Source: Jaapia argillacea MUCL 33604
Lineage: Eukaryota > Basidiomycota > Agaricomycetes > Jaapiales > Jaapiaceae
Reading direction: 5' to 3'
DNA: 64,000 nt
Assembly: GCA_000697665.1 (NCBI GenBank)
Contig: KL197729.1
Span: 12,997-76,996 of the forward strand
Both the position numbers and the translations under genes were made by a program. The notes under the pieces are model-generated. The model was not told where the DNA came from, ran no database searches, and saw only the letters and a program-made list of their open reading frames with translations. This document shows, piece after piece, positions 47,500-58,700 of this stretch (the first letter of the stretch is position 1; each line of letters starts with the position of its first letter).

Positions 47500-48500
47500 G
47501 ACCGATTGCCACAATTTCTATATGAAAATTGAGGTAATCGGCGAGTCCGAGGTGCCCAGAACAAAAACGACAGGATCAGAAATTCTCTCACTTTTTCTGG
47601 GTCGTAGCCCCCTCTCGGCACCTTTGGGCTCCCTGGTGTTCGTGTTTGAAGATAGAAATGTGTCGCAGGAAGAGGGGGAGAAACCAAGCCAGGAATTGAG
47701 AGTGGTCTACCAGAGTCCGAACTTGAACGACTCATGCTGTATCCAGTCCCCAAACTTAAATTGACCCTCCCATGAAAACCTGCCAGGACCCCATCTAAAA
47801 AGCCTCCAAGTCCCCTCTGGTGTCCATCGGCTCGTTGGAATCGACCTGGTCTTCACCAATTCGGCGGTAGTGGTCGTTGGTACCTATGAAAAGCAATCAG
47901 ACTTAGTCTGCGTAAGAAGGGCGGGGAGAGGGAGGAGGGGGAGGATCCTTGGAGGAAGGCGTCCAGGGTGAGTAGGCGATTGCGGAAGAACATGTTTTGG
48001 GGATTTACCCAACAGTTTTGAACAGAAGTGAGTTAGGTTGCGTTCTTTGTAGCCCGTGTTGTTGCATTTGTGTGTGCGGAGAGAAGGATGTTTCAGGGTG
48101 AGCAGGTGGATTGGGAGAGGAAGGCGGATTGGGAGAGGAGAGAATGAAGGAGACGAAAGGATGAAGAAAGGGAGAACGAGAATGAGAATGAGAACGAGAA
48201 AGACCCAGCAGAGAGGAAGGCGACGCATGTCAACGAACATACATATGAATATATGAACGACATTCCTCTATTACCGGTCTTTTCCAACCCATCCAACAAG
48301 GCTCGATGAAAATCGCAAAGACGAGTGTGTAACAAGGAGGAAGCAGTTGATAAAGTAACGACCGAAACCAAAATGTGATAAAGTGAGGCAAGACGTACAT
48401 TTACAGCATTCGAACCCGGGCCCAGTCGATACTTTCCCAACCCTCAACAACGGACGACCAGACACCAGTACCTTGGTTGATGCATTTGAGGCGGATGATG
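47500..48500 (-). pseudogene. HUA1 relic 4
   Basis: Keeps part of exon 3 (SMSRSSSDSGRPLSIPGLVS at about 47750-47650), the exon 3 start near 47880, a stretch of exon 2 and intron 1, and the exon 1 end near 48400-48470 (SGRPLLRVGKV). Order and strand match the parental gene, but the frames are broken and the C-terminal zinc motif is absent. Confidence 0.75.
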
Positions 48501-48711
48501 GAGATAGTGGAGCACCACTAGGGGACGGAAGGATAATTAAGTTCGAACCATCGGACAGTTAATCCAATGTAGCGTCGGCGAAATAAACTTGGCTGAGTGG
48601 TTGGAGGGAAGGAGTGGTCATTTTGTCTCTTCAATCTCTGTGGAAAGAGGAGATTGTTGACGACCACAGGCAGGACGGCAATAAGTTGTGCAGGAACAAG
48701 TTGTCGCGGCA

Positions 48712-48746
48712 GATAAGATAAGATAACCCTTTATGGCAAGACGTGG
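48712..48746. promoter_or_regulatory. GATAAG tandem cassette, orphan
   Basis: GATAAGATAAGATAA at 48712-48726 with a degraded GACGTGG at 48740-48746. No family gene starts within 2.8 kb downstream. Confidence 0.55.
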
Positions 48747-49960
48747 CAGGTCGTTCCCGAAGAATCCCGAATCTCAACCAACCGCAACCAGCGAGTCGCA
48801 CTCAGATCTTGGCGACGTCCAAGGCAGCTCCACCTCATCCTCGTCCGACCAACGTCCAGTTGTAGTCACTTCGCCGTCAATATCCTTGGCTCATCTCACT
48901 TATACCGTACGGAGATCCTTGATCTTCCTAGGTCCGTTGACTTCCTAACCATGCCCGCACTGGGAGGTTACGCGGTTACGAGTATTCAGGCCTGATGTCC
49001 GTGAGTTCTCGATGACGCTTGCTTTTTACTGAGGCGCAGTTTGAGGATGAACAAGAGTGTCGAACGGAAGAGCGAATTCTCTGGTAACATCCAATTGCTA
49101 TCCTGTCCTCCATCTCTCATCTTGGGATGTCTGACTTGTTGGGCCTTATCATTCGGCGTAGTCAACTCCTCAGCCGTTTTATCGGTGTCTGGGCCGATAT
49201 CCGACTCCGTTTGTTGTTCACAATGTTACCTCCGAAAATTAGACCTTCGCGTTTAGTTCAAACTGGTTGAGCGCGAGATTCGGCGTTCGTATCCCGCCTT
49301 GCGACGTCGTTCTCGAGCAAATGTTGATATGACTTGCGATGAAGTAGACAGCAAGGACATCAACCGAGGATTTGCAGCCAGGTACGCTCGCTCGTTTCCT
49401 TTTTCCGACGTGAAGCAGCATCTAATCCGCCGTTGACAGCCTTGCATTCACACCCGCAATGCCTCGCTGTTGTCGCCACAAAGAGAATACCACGGCCAAG
49501 AAATATTCAGCTACTGAGATGATGATTTCTGAGCTATGGTTTTTTCTTGAGGGCGGCGAGTATGGCTGGGGTATCCAAGAGCAGGGGTTGATTGGGAGCA
49601 CATCCCGTTGCCTGAAACTTGGTGTGTTCATTTCCGGTCTTGCTAGCTCGTGGCGCTGATATGCTCTCGGCGCATGTCAAAGAAGCTGTAGAGATCTTTC
49701 GGCCTCTCATTAGCACGCCCTTTTAGTATTATCTCTTACTAGGGTGAACTAGCATCCTCTTACTCTCTCCATGACTGGGTGTCGGGTGAGGGAGTGTATG
49801 CGGCCGGAGGTTCTGCCTCTAGTGGGAGGGGGATGAATCTGGGGTGTAGATTATCCTGTGATAGCGCACATGAGGTGTGCGGATGGGGTGGTCGTGTACG
49901 CTAGACAGGACGGAGGGTGGCGAGGAGACGGATTTGACGGGCTGGGGTTGGAAGAAGCCA
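48712..49960. repeat. duplicated spacer block, right copy
   Basis: Counterpart of 41209-43440, about 1 kb shorter because the 41.35-41.95 kb segment and others are missing here. Landmarks occur in the same order. Confidence 0.6.
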
Positions 49961-50065
49961 GCGAGGTCGTTGGACATCGCTGTTGGAGAGGGTTAACGTG
50001 GGTTGGTATCGCGACAGCATTTCCGAGAGAACAATTGGGTTTGGTGCAATACGTGAGGATGACTG
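49740..50065 (-). pseudogene. HUA1 relic 6, exon 1 fragment
   Basis: On the minus strand this matches the proline-rich 5' part of HUA1 exon 1 (the segment equivalent to 27650-27930), with broken frames. It sits where the HUA1 half of the duplicated unit is expected before gene F. Confidence 0.6.
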
Positions 50066-50154
50066 GTGCGTGCAGTAGTTTTCGATAGATTATTGTCGTC
50101 CTGATACATCCGCTTTGTTGTTAAGTGCTTTTGATCGGGATCCATGATAACGTC

Positions 50155-50722
50155 ATGATCTCCCCCTTGCTTGTTCGGCCCAGGAAGCCCAGCAACCAAT
50201 TCCCAAGTTGGCTGAACTTATTGGCGACTCGCTTCATCAAAAGAAAGCGGCAGGGGTCTCGACTAGGAGATACTGAATTGCTATCAGTCACTTGTGAAGA
50301 GAGGTCCGTGCGGCTCTGCACCGATCCCATGCCATTCATCGATGAGAAGCCTTCCTCTTCCCTCGTAGAAAATTCATTCGCCCTGATCTCTCACTTCACA
50401 TCTGCTCCCATTCTCCGCTTTGTAGATGGATGCAATCCTGACGAAGCAATTTATGTGCCGAGGTAGTTGTACAGTATCTTCCTTGCTTGCGCTCGAGAGA
50501 AGAGTGGCTGCCGCTCGCTCAAAAACCGCTGCACATTCTATTCCTCCGGTCGTGCCTTACTACGCAATAGAACCGCAAAACTTGATTCGATATCTCTCAT
50601 TGACAAGTCCAACTCCTCGCAGTCTTCCCGACGAAACCCCAGAATCATGTTTATCGATTCGAGCCGCCTGGATCGCTGGTGACATTCTCATCCACCACCA
50701 AGGAAGTGCCACACCTCGATAA
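50155..50722 (+). CDS. unrecognised ORFs between HUA1 relic 6 and gene F
   Basis: Two overlapping plus-strand frames. 50155-50466 (ATG, 103 residues) reads VRPRKPSNQFPSWLNLLATR and VDGCNPDEAIYVPR-stop; 50426-50722 (ATG, 98 residues) reads YYAIEPQNLIRYLSLTSPTP and ETPESCLSIRAAWIAGDILI. Both look more protein-like than chance, but neither has a known motif nor a good intron to join them. They are not repeated in the other array units. Confidence 0.3.
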
Positions 50723-51190
50723 GTCGGCTCTCGTTGATTGGGACCCGAGGAACGCCCCGATGGTCTGGGCGGTTTCTGATGCTCGACGGGATGCCGTACA
50801 GGGAAGAAGGACGGGAGTTTCACTGAGCGGTGTTACACAATGATGCGGTGGAGGGGAGGCCGATTCCGTGTTGAAGGTCATACAGACCCTTCCATCCTCC
50901 CAGTCGATGAACTAGTGGTGCGAGATCAATATCTACATCGCTACTGGCGAGGTATGGCCCTCTTAATTCGGTTTATAAACACTCGGTCGGTGACTTTCTG
51001 TTTCGGGGTAACCTTAATCAGGTTTGTTCACGTCACATAAGCGCAGCGATGGCCATCACAGGACGTTTCTGGTCATCAAGCCTTTTTCGTTCCTCTCAAC
51101 CTCTGGGGGATATCCAATGACTAGAAAGATACTCCCATTAAGTAGTCCTATTCCAGTATTCCAAACACTCCGGATACTCACCTGAAGCTT

Positions 51191-51502
51191 TCAGCAATTC
51201 AATTCCTCTGTTGTCCCATTGACCATTTCGCATGCGTCAAGTATTTCTACGGTTTGGTGCCACGTTCTACACTCGTTGCAACGTGCCTCAATATTGATGA
51301 CCCTATCGCGAGAAAACAGTGGAGTGGGGGTTTGAGGAGGAGATTGGTGCGTAAAATTTTGATCTAAGATGGCTTGGTAATGGGATGGCATAAGTGGTTC
51401 TTTTTGGCGCTCCTTGACGTCAGATTTGAACATCACTACAGGCTGTCGCCATTTTTCTCTCCACAAACGCCTCTCCCGCCCTTCGGCCTCACACTCAAAC
51501 AT
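51191..51502 (-). CDS. unrecognised 103-aa ORF, head-to-head with gene F
   Basis: ATG at 51502 (MFECEAEGRERRLWREKWRQ); the frame contains the pair IEARCNECRTWHQTVEILDA and ends TEELNC-stop. It starts only 45 bp from the ATG of gene F on the other strand, in a segment partly shared with the 5' UTR of the family, so it may be an accident of that sequence. Confidence 0.25.
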   Translation of the reverse strand: MFECEAEGRERRLWREKWRQPVVMFKSDVKERQKEPLMPSHYQAILDQNFTHQSPPQTPTPLFSRDRVINIEARCNECRTWHQTVEILDACEMVNGTTEELNC

Positions 51503-51547
51503 CCTGAGATACTATCGCTGTCTTCTCTCTGAGAGCGCCTCTCCAAC

Positions 51548-53345
51548 ATGTTTAACCCAGTCAGTAGTTTCCACCTTGGATTCTGTTAATAAGAATAACC
51601 GTCGTCTGAGGGAGTAGGACTACGCAATCACTCGACCCTATCCCTGGCGTCGTTTCGGACCCATATTCTTCGTTGCGTCATGCATCGTGCTCGTCTTGCT
51701 CACGTTACTTAACGGTTAGCCGTGGCCGAGACTACTACGCTCCTCCTACAGCTAAAGCAATCTTATTTAGCTGCGGTTGCAGGTTATGAGACTGTGACAG
51801 TGGCTCGAAATGACAAGAACGGTACCCAGCAGATGTGGTGGACGCCCCTCATCCCTCGAGCTCTTCGCGCAACGACGACATGTGACAATTACCTTCTAAG
51901 TGTTGGCGACACCTTTATAACAAATTGCTCTCTGTTTCAATGGACTCTCCTTGAAGCATGGGTGAGTAATCTACGCTTTTGGTGAAATACATGCGTCTCA
52001 AGTCAGACTTAGTCCGAAGGGGGTTCTCGGATGGAGACTGGATTTCAATACCCTGAAGAGCCCATGTCCTGTGGCCCATCGAGCTCGGATTCGGGCGTCG
52101 ACGTGGACATAAACGTTGCAACCGTGGCGACTTGGGTGAGTCATCGTGCGCATAAGACAATGGGTATCAAGAGTTCACTGTCTTACAGACAACTTTTGGG
52201 TGCACCACCACAAGTGGTGTGTTTTATATTATTCAGGGAACATGGCGATGGAGTATCCTCCAGTCTGGGTCAAGCGCCGGTGGCGGAGAGCACACACGCC
52301 TTCCCCTCAGTGATGTTCTCGTTCGCTTGGCTCAAGACCTCCTCGAGGTCTTGCTGGCTCCACCTCCTCCGGGAAACGAAGAATTGGTCCGCCTTAGTGT
52401 ACAGGGTATGCCTACCACATTTCAAGCTAAACCGGATCCAAAACCACTCGAAGTCAGTATCCATGGAGGTGCGGTCTCCTGGGCTAATGGCACCTCGTCA
52501 TATCGAATAGACAATGCCAACCTGGACTACACGACACCCGGATTCCAAAATTTCCTGAAGGCTTTGATAAGCGCAGGCGAGATCGACTTGGGGGTCTACA
52601 ACGAACATTCGATATACTTCAGCATGGAGATGTTCAATGCCACGATTGACCCGAATCCTCTGCTCACCGGCTCACACTTTGTGCAGTCAGACAAGGGAAG
52701 CAACCTCAGCGGTGCCCAATACTTGAGGATGTACCCAGACAGACCTCAGAGGGCATTGACAACCATTCCCATCGATCGCAAGTACCAACTCCCTGCTATC
52801 ATCGAAGTATCGTACTTGTGCCACGAACTCCAGATCAAGTCACCGCTTGCCTTCATCTCATCGGTATTTGTGGGCGTGAGTTGTCTTCTGATCGCGCGCC
52901 TTCGATGGAACTCAACTTGTTTCCTCCAGACCGCTTCGATGTTTATGGCATTCAGGGCTTTTGTGCTGCTCATCGCTACCGTCCTTGCCAAGCGATATTC
53001 GGAAAAAGGTAAGATATGTGATGTTTGTCTTCTCTTCATGTCAGGGCTGAGCATGTTACGATCCTCTTAGCCAATTATTGCGAAGGGACCCTCGACTTGG
53101 AGGAGGGAAGATCTCGGGTCGAGACCGGTCATGTTCAAGAGGCGATTTCTTCCGTGGAGGTTACTGAGAACGACTTGATATTGGAGATGCAGCCTTTACA
53201 CGACCGAAACGTATCGGAAGCCACACTCTCTGCCCAATCTGCGACCGACCACCTCGCCAAGGGCGATGGGGCGAGGGTTTACGATACCCAGGAAAATTAT
53301 CAATGGTCATCAGAACTTCGTGCGCTGCTTGGGGAAGAGACGTAA
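51548..53345 (+). CDS. family gene F: two-TM protein, 487 aa
   Basis: Intact paralogue. Exons 51548-51559, 51618-51714, 51771-51961, 52013-52135, 52189-52875, 52930-53008 and 53071-53345 sum to 488 codons. It starts MFNP, with donor GTCAGT instead of GTAAGT. It then has ITRPYPWRRFGP, a membrane anchor, QQMWWTPLIPRA, EEPMSC, TTFGCTTTSGVFYIIQGTW, a Lys/Pro-rich loop lacking the YC..LQC cysteine pair, AGEIDLGVY, YFSMEMFNATIDPNP and NLSGAQYLRMYP. From 52781 to the stop it is identical to gene D, so the second membrane helix and acidic tail are the same protein sequence. The upstream half is clearly diverged from D, which makes F a mosaic. Confidence 0.85.
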
Positions 53346-53703
53346 GTCTGCTCCTCAAAAACCCGGAAGGATTACTAAGTTCGATTGGACAGTTGATCTG
53401 TGGCATTGACGAAATGGACTCGACTGAGTGGTTGAAGGGAAGGAGTGAAGAGTCGCGGGGCGTTGTATTATGCATAGGGATATATCTAACAATATTTAGT
53501 CCAATACGAGAGACTTGTTGTATGCGGCGCATCCTTTGAGATCTCGAAGGTGAAATGATATCGATGCTATGACAGGGCGAGGCACGGACCCACTTTTAGA
53601 CCATATGGGAAGCGAGAGGAACTGTAAGTCGGGTCGTAAAGATCGCGGGCAGGCGAACGATGACGAATTGCATCTCGTTTCCGGCTTGGGTCCAACTCAA
53701 GTT
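52781..53703. repeat. 923-bp identical segment (with 45167-46089)
   Basis: Right-hand member of the identical pair. Here the sequence continues past 53703 without a gap. Confidence 0.85.
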
Positions 53704-54488
53704 GTCGAACGCAGCCGGCGGACTCACCGCTTTCCCCGTATTGGAGCTCATCAGCCACACTCGTCACACCGTCCACTTCAGGGGTTTCGCGACAAGACGA
53801 GAATAAGTATCCAGGTTGATTCGACGATGCACTCGCATTGCACAAGGTACATACACTGATACGCGGGTATTGGTTATCTTACCCTTGTCACTGCCACTAA
53901 GGACCTAGTCATAGAGAGAGTCAAGGGAGATCGATGAACGGAAGGACATGATGGGAGGGAAATAGATGAAACTCAGCTGAAGGTACAAGGACTACGACCT
54001 TTGAAGAGGTCAAAGGTGGACATCGTGGAGTCCTTGAATGAAGTCTTGGGGAGGACGAGGATGCCGGTTTATCCATGGCACAGGTCACTGCGTTTCCGCT
54101 CATAGAGCTCCTGGTTGGATATAAGGTCGCGACGTACCGTATCCTAGGTAGCCATCGTGTATCCTATGTAGACACCGTTGAATACAATCGCGACTTGGTG
54201 TATCTCCGGTTGTGCGGTTTGGAGTAGGTTGTCTCAAACAGGATGAAGAATATCCCACGTATTCTTCGCGCGACACAGTGACCACTCAGGGTATCCACGA
54301 CATATCTCCCGCCTAGGATATTCTGCATATACCTCTGCGACGACACATCTGCTACTCGATGTGGCCTCGTTGGCATCTACCTTGGCTATGTGACCTATCC
54401 TTCCATGAGCTACTTTCGCCACTTCATGTGTCTGCTTACTTGGTGACCTCTATTTCATTCGACATCTGGAGCTTTCGTCTAAGTCGCC
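53346..54488. other. right boundary spacer of the array
   Basis: Array spacer blocks continue to about 54000 (for example GAGATCGATGAACGGAAGGA, like 31190 and 35940). 54000-54488 has only short frames and no recognised sequence. Confidence 0.45.
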
Positions 54489-55254
54489 ATGCCCAAGCAA
54501 GCTACGAAGCTGAGCTGGAGCAAGCCTGTTCCTCTCCACCCTCGAGACCTGACGGTGAAATATGAGCGCCCTTGTAGAGCACCGGGTCTTGTTGACCGAT
54601 GGGTCAAAAGCATGTCTGTGAAATTCGGACATGGTTGTTCGTCTCCATCAGACAAGTGGCGGATTAGTTGCTCGGTCTATGTTACTCGCACAAAGGTATG
54701 GAGTCCACCAGTCTTTCGATTTCGGTCACCCTGACTGACTTGCCAGGCTGAGGTTGAAGGAATCTTTGTTGATCCTGACACCTATACCCTACACCTCGAA
54801 GCCTCGACCCCGTCTCGTACGATCTCCCCATCACCTGGCTTCGAAAAACATCACCTTGTCCTCGAAGAATATGTCGGATTTAACGGAGAGACACTTGACC
54901 ACCCAAGCTGGGCATCTGCCGGCTGGACAATGCAAGAGCCTCTGCAATTTCGAGCCCCGAAATCTATACTGGCTAGTTTCGTTGTGGAACTTAAGTCCCG
55001 GGAGGGAGGGTTGTTGGGAGTGAGTCTTCGTACCTCTCAATCCGGTCTTTACTGAATTTGCACAGGTTCGCATCCCGTCTTCCATCCTCAAGTGGGCAAC
55101 CATAGCTTCTGACGATGTGTTAACGTCGACGTCAGGGTTTATCAACCCCGGACTGGTGGCTCCTTCGAGGTCAACCGTTGCTCGGAATTATCGGTCGCGT
55201 GGGGGTGCTGGTGTTTTACTTAGAGTTGGAAGGAATGGAGTTTCCGATAGCTAG
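54489..55254 (+). CDS. protein of unknown function, 222 aa
   Basis: Three exons (54489-54695, 54747-55019, 55066-55254) join in phase 0 through introns of 51 and 46 nt (GTATGG..TGCCAG, GTGAGT..TGCACAG) to exactly 223 codons. The protein starts at ATG MPKQATKLSWSKPVPLHPRD, continues WVKSMSVKFGHG, then EGIFVDPDTYTLHLEASTPS, HLVLEEYVGFNGETLDHPSW and LASFVVELKSREGGLLGV, and ends with a Ser/Gly/Arg-rich tail. There is no signal peptide or membrane helix. The alternation of hydrophobic and polar residues suggests a beta-rich fold. I do not recognise the family. It lies just outside the tandem array and is not repeated in it. Confidence 0.65.
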
Positions 55255-55771
55255 CCATACAGATACATCTTGTAGCACACCTCACTGATAAAATACTGTA
55301 TATTCGTCTTATTTCATTCTACGAGGCATCTCTGGTTTAGTTATTCCCACACTTTGTAAAGAATGCGAAACTATTTGTATCTGCTGTGTATCTCCTGGTG
55401 GATAGTTTGCGGAGTTCCAAGTTCCAGCTTGCACCCTTGCTGGCGACCATGAACCAACATCGACTTTGCGAATTGTCCCTTAGCATCTTCCCCTCCGATC
55501 CCTTCGGTCGTGGTTTCTAGTTGCCAAACACTTCTTTTATGACTCGCAAGCCGTATCTTACAGGACGACTTTAAGCTGCAGCACTTTGAGCTGTGTCGTT
55601 GATTATGCGATCGACCTCCCCTTGCTTACGGACATAAGACGTGAGCCATTCATACCAATATCCAAAATGTCTAGTACACTCCGTGCTCACTAGGACGCGA
55701 TCCTATCCCCTTTTCGTAGATCTGCCAAACTATTTCAACGCGAGCGATTCACGTTGGTGGCGTTGAATTTT
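55255..55771. other. intergenic region before the transposase
   Basis: No gene. A CACTAGGACGCG string near 55688 recalls a CACTA terminus, but no matching TAGTG partner was identified with confidence. Confidence 0.35.
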
Positions 55772-58700
55772 ATGGTTCGTTTGTCACTTTATTTCACCTT
55801 TCTCGTTGCTGATTATTGTACGTAGGTCCGCAAGCCCAACCTTGAACCCTGCTTCTGTCCCGAGTGTAAGGGCCAGCAGGTTCCCCGGTCAACTCGTCAA
55901 TCTCACGACGCTAAGCAGCGTCGGCGACTAGCGGGAGCACCACCGAAATCAACCGCCCAGAAACCAACTACTCAACTTGCATCCTCTTCTCACTCATCCA
56001 TCTCCCTTGATCCTTCACCCACTTCCACTCTTCCCAGCCCAGTCAACCACGAAGCACCTATCGGATCGTCAGAGCTTCGTCGAATCCCGGAAAATCCAGG
56101 AGAGGAGCCCTTATCTACCCACCATGGTCACGACGTCCAACCAACCGACTTATTTGCTGATCACGACCCTTCTCAATCAACACACAATCTCTCTTGCACC
56201 TCCGACCCCACTGATCACAGTGGAGATATGTTTACGGGCCATTTTGACCAAGAGCTCGACTTTGGAGCCGGGAGTCTGGCGACAGACTCCGTTGAGTTGA
56301 TGATAGCAGACGATTGGGAGGACCCAGAGATTGATAGTGGCGATGAACATGAAGGAGAAACTTGTATGGACACTGGTCCTTCGAGAGAGAGTCCACCATC
56401 GCCCCAGCCTCCCACCATCGACGCAACATCCGACAATGGAGCTCCGCACCTGCCAGCAGCCAATGCCAATCCTGGTGTTGACAATGATACTTCCGCAGCA
56501 AATCCTTTCTATTACCCGCTGTCATCTCATCGCAAACCCACACCGCCGTCAAGTGGTCGTCTCCACCCAGCTGTCCACATGGTCTATTTGCTAACTCTAT
56601 GGCTACATACCCAGTTTCATCTGCCGTTCCGAGCCTGTAACGCTCTCCTTGTCGGAATTGCTGTGATCATTCGGGCCTTTGGAGTCAGTGTCAATCCTCC
56701 AATGGTCGAGACTCTCCCTGGTGTCATATCTGCACTCGGTGCAGAGCCAACGTTCCAAACCCTCCCCGTGTGCCCGAACTGCCATGAAGTCCATCCCCTA
56801 TCCACCGCGAAGGATAGCAGTTGCACCAAGTGTGGCCAGCCCCTCTTTTCGACAACCACATCTGGTGAATCCGGACCCAGTCCGAATGCTCGACGTCGGG
56901 CAGTCCCTCGCCTTTCCTTCCCTCACAAGTCCATCGAGGAACAACTGGCAGATATCCTACCCGAGATCGAGGATGAGATGGATCGTTGGCGGTCACGTCG
57001 TCGTGTGTCCGGGGAGTGGGCTGATATCTTCGATGGTGATGTCTGCAAAGAACTTCTCGGTCCCGATGGGCAGCCTTTTTTCCGTCACGATTTGAAGGAG
57101 ATGCCTAATGGGGAACTCCGCATCGGTGTTACCCTTGGGGTCGACTGGTATGTTATAGCTTCCTTTGTCAGTAACATTATCTGAACAATAATTTTTACTG
57201 TTCAGGTTTTCCTACCTGCGTGGCCTAATTGCGCCGTCCCATACGTCCTGTCCAATGTCCCTCAACATCATCAATCTGCCTACCTCCCTTCGGTGAGTTT
57301 CACGTTTCGAAAAATTCTCAGATTGCTCACGATGTGATCAGCTACCGCACCTCAAATCTTCTTCTCGCCGGAATCATCCCTGGTCCAAAAGAACCTGACC
57401 CTGACCAAGTCCAGCGCTATATGCATGTGCTCGTCAATGAGCTACTTTCACTGTGGACACATGGGGTGAATATCGTGACACCCCGTTATCCTAAAGGTCG
57501 CCTCGTCCGCGTTGCGCTTGTTGGAGTTGTTTGTGACAAACCGGCGGCACACAAATTGGGTGGGTTTGGATCCCACCAGCACACCTTTTTCTGCACACGT
57601 TGCTGGGTCAAGCAGGACCTTAAGTCCACTCCACAATCATTTGCGAAGGATGGTAAGGTGGAAGTATGCCAGTTGTCTATATCACCAGCTGCTGATGACA
57701 GTATGAAATAGGTTTCCGTGCACTTACCAATGACGAACACCGCTCTCACATGAGCAATTATCTCAAATGTCAGACCAAGACGGCACGCGATGACTTCGTC
57801 AAGAATTTTGCAACGCGTTGGTCGGAGCTCAGTCGTCTCCCTTATTTTGATATGTGCCGGATGATTGTGGTAGACCCAATGCGCAATCTCTTCCTCGGTG
57901 AGTCTGTTTTTATTCTTGGCAATGTGGTGCTAACAGGCCATTAGGACTTGTGAAATCTCACTTCTACCATATCTGGGCTCAACTGAAGGTTCTGAGGAAG
58001 ACAAAGGAGCTTCGGAGACTTCATTCTCTCCTTGCTGAGGTTTGTACCTTGTATTATCTTACCTTCTCGTCTGGTTACTGAAACTGATCTAGCTCAAACT
58101 TCCGGCAAAACTCGGCCGCCTCCCAAGCTTGATTGGTGAGCCTGCGGGAGGGTCCTTGACTGCCGATCAGTGGAGAAATCTCGCCACCGTGGTCGGGCCA
58201 TTGATTGTATGCACCATTCTCTCACAGATCAGTCTACCAGTGCTTACCAATATGGAAAGATCCCGCAGATATGGCAAGAATTCATGCCCAACGACGCCAG
58301 AACCATCATCTCACGTCGACACGAGATGATCAAGAAGGTTATCTCTGACAAGAAAGAGAGCACCGCTGCTGCTCGAAAGAAATCTGCGAGCGCCAAGAAG
58401 GGAAAGGCAACCGCGAAGCGACCGGTATCAACCAACCATCGTAGCAACCAAATCTCGGCAGTAGGTTTCATCCTGTTTGTGTCAAGTGTTCGTGATGACC
58501 TATGTCTTCAGGCTGACGCTAGATGTTCCGGACGTACTCGGCGTCCCACTGCCCAAGCCCAGGTAAGTACAGTTATTTTAGTCCAATTTGGTGGCTTTGT
58601 TGATCCTCTAACGTGATAGGAAATGGATATTGATCCCGAATCAGACAATGGCGAAGACGCTGGTGCCGTTGACGACGACGAAGGCGGGTATAACTCTGGT

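Noticed and set aside
49255-49330. tRNA-like string (TGGTTGAGCGCGAG.. GTTCGTATCCC)
   Set aside because: The T-arm does not pair and the spacing is too short for a cloverleaf.
55688-55700. CACTAGGACGCG as the left terminus of the transposon
   Set aside because: No convincing inverted partner or target duplication was found on the right side.
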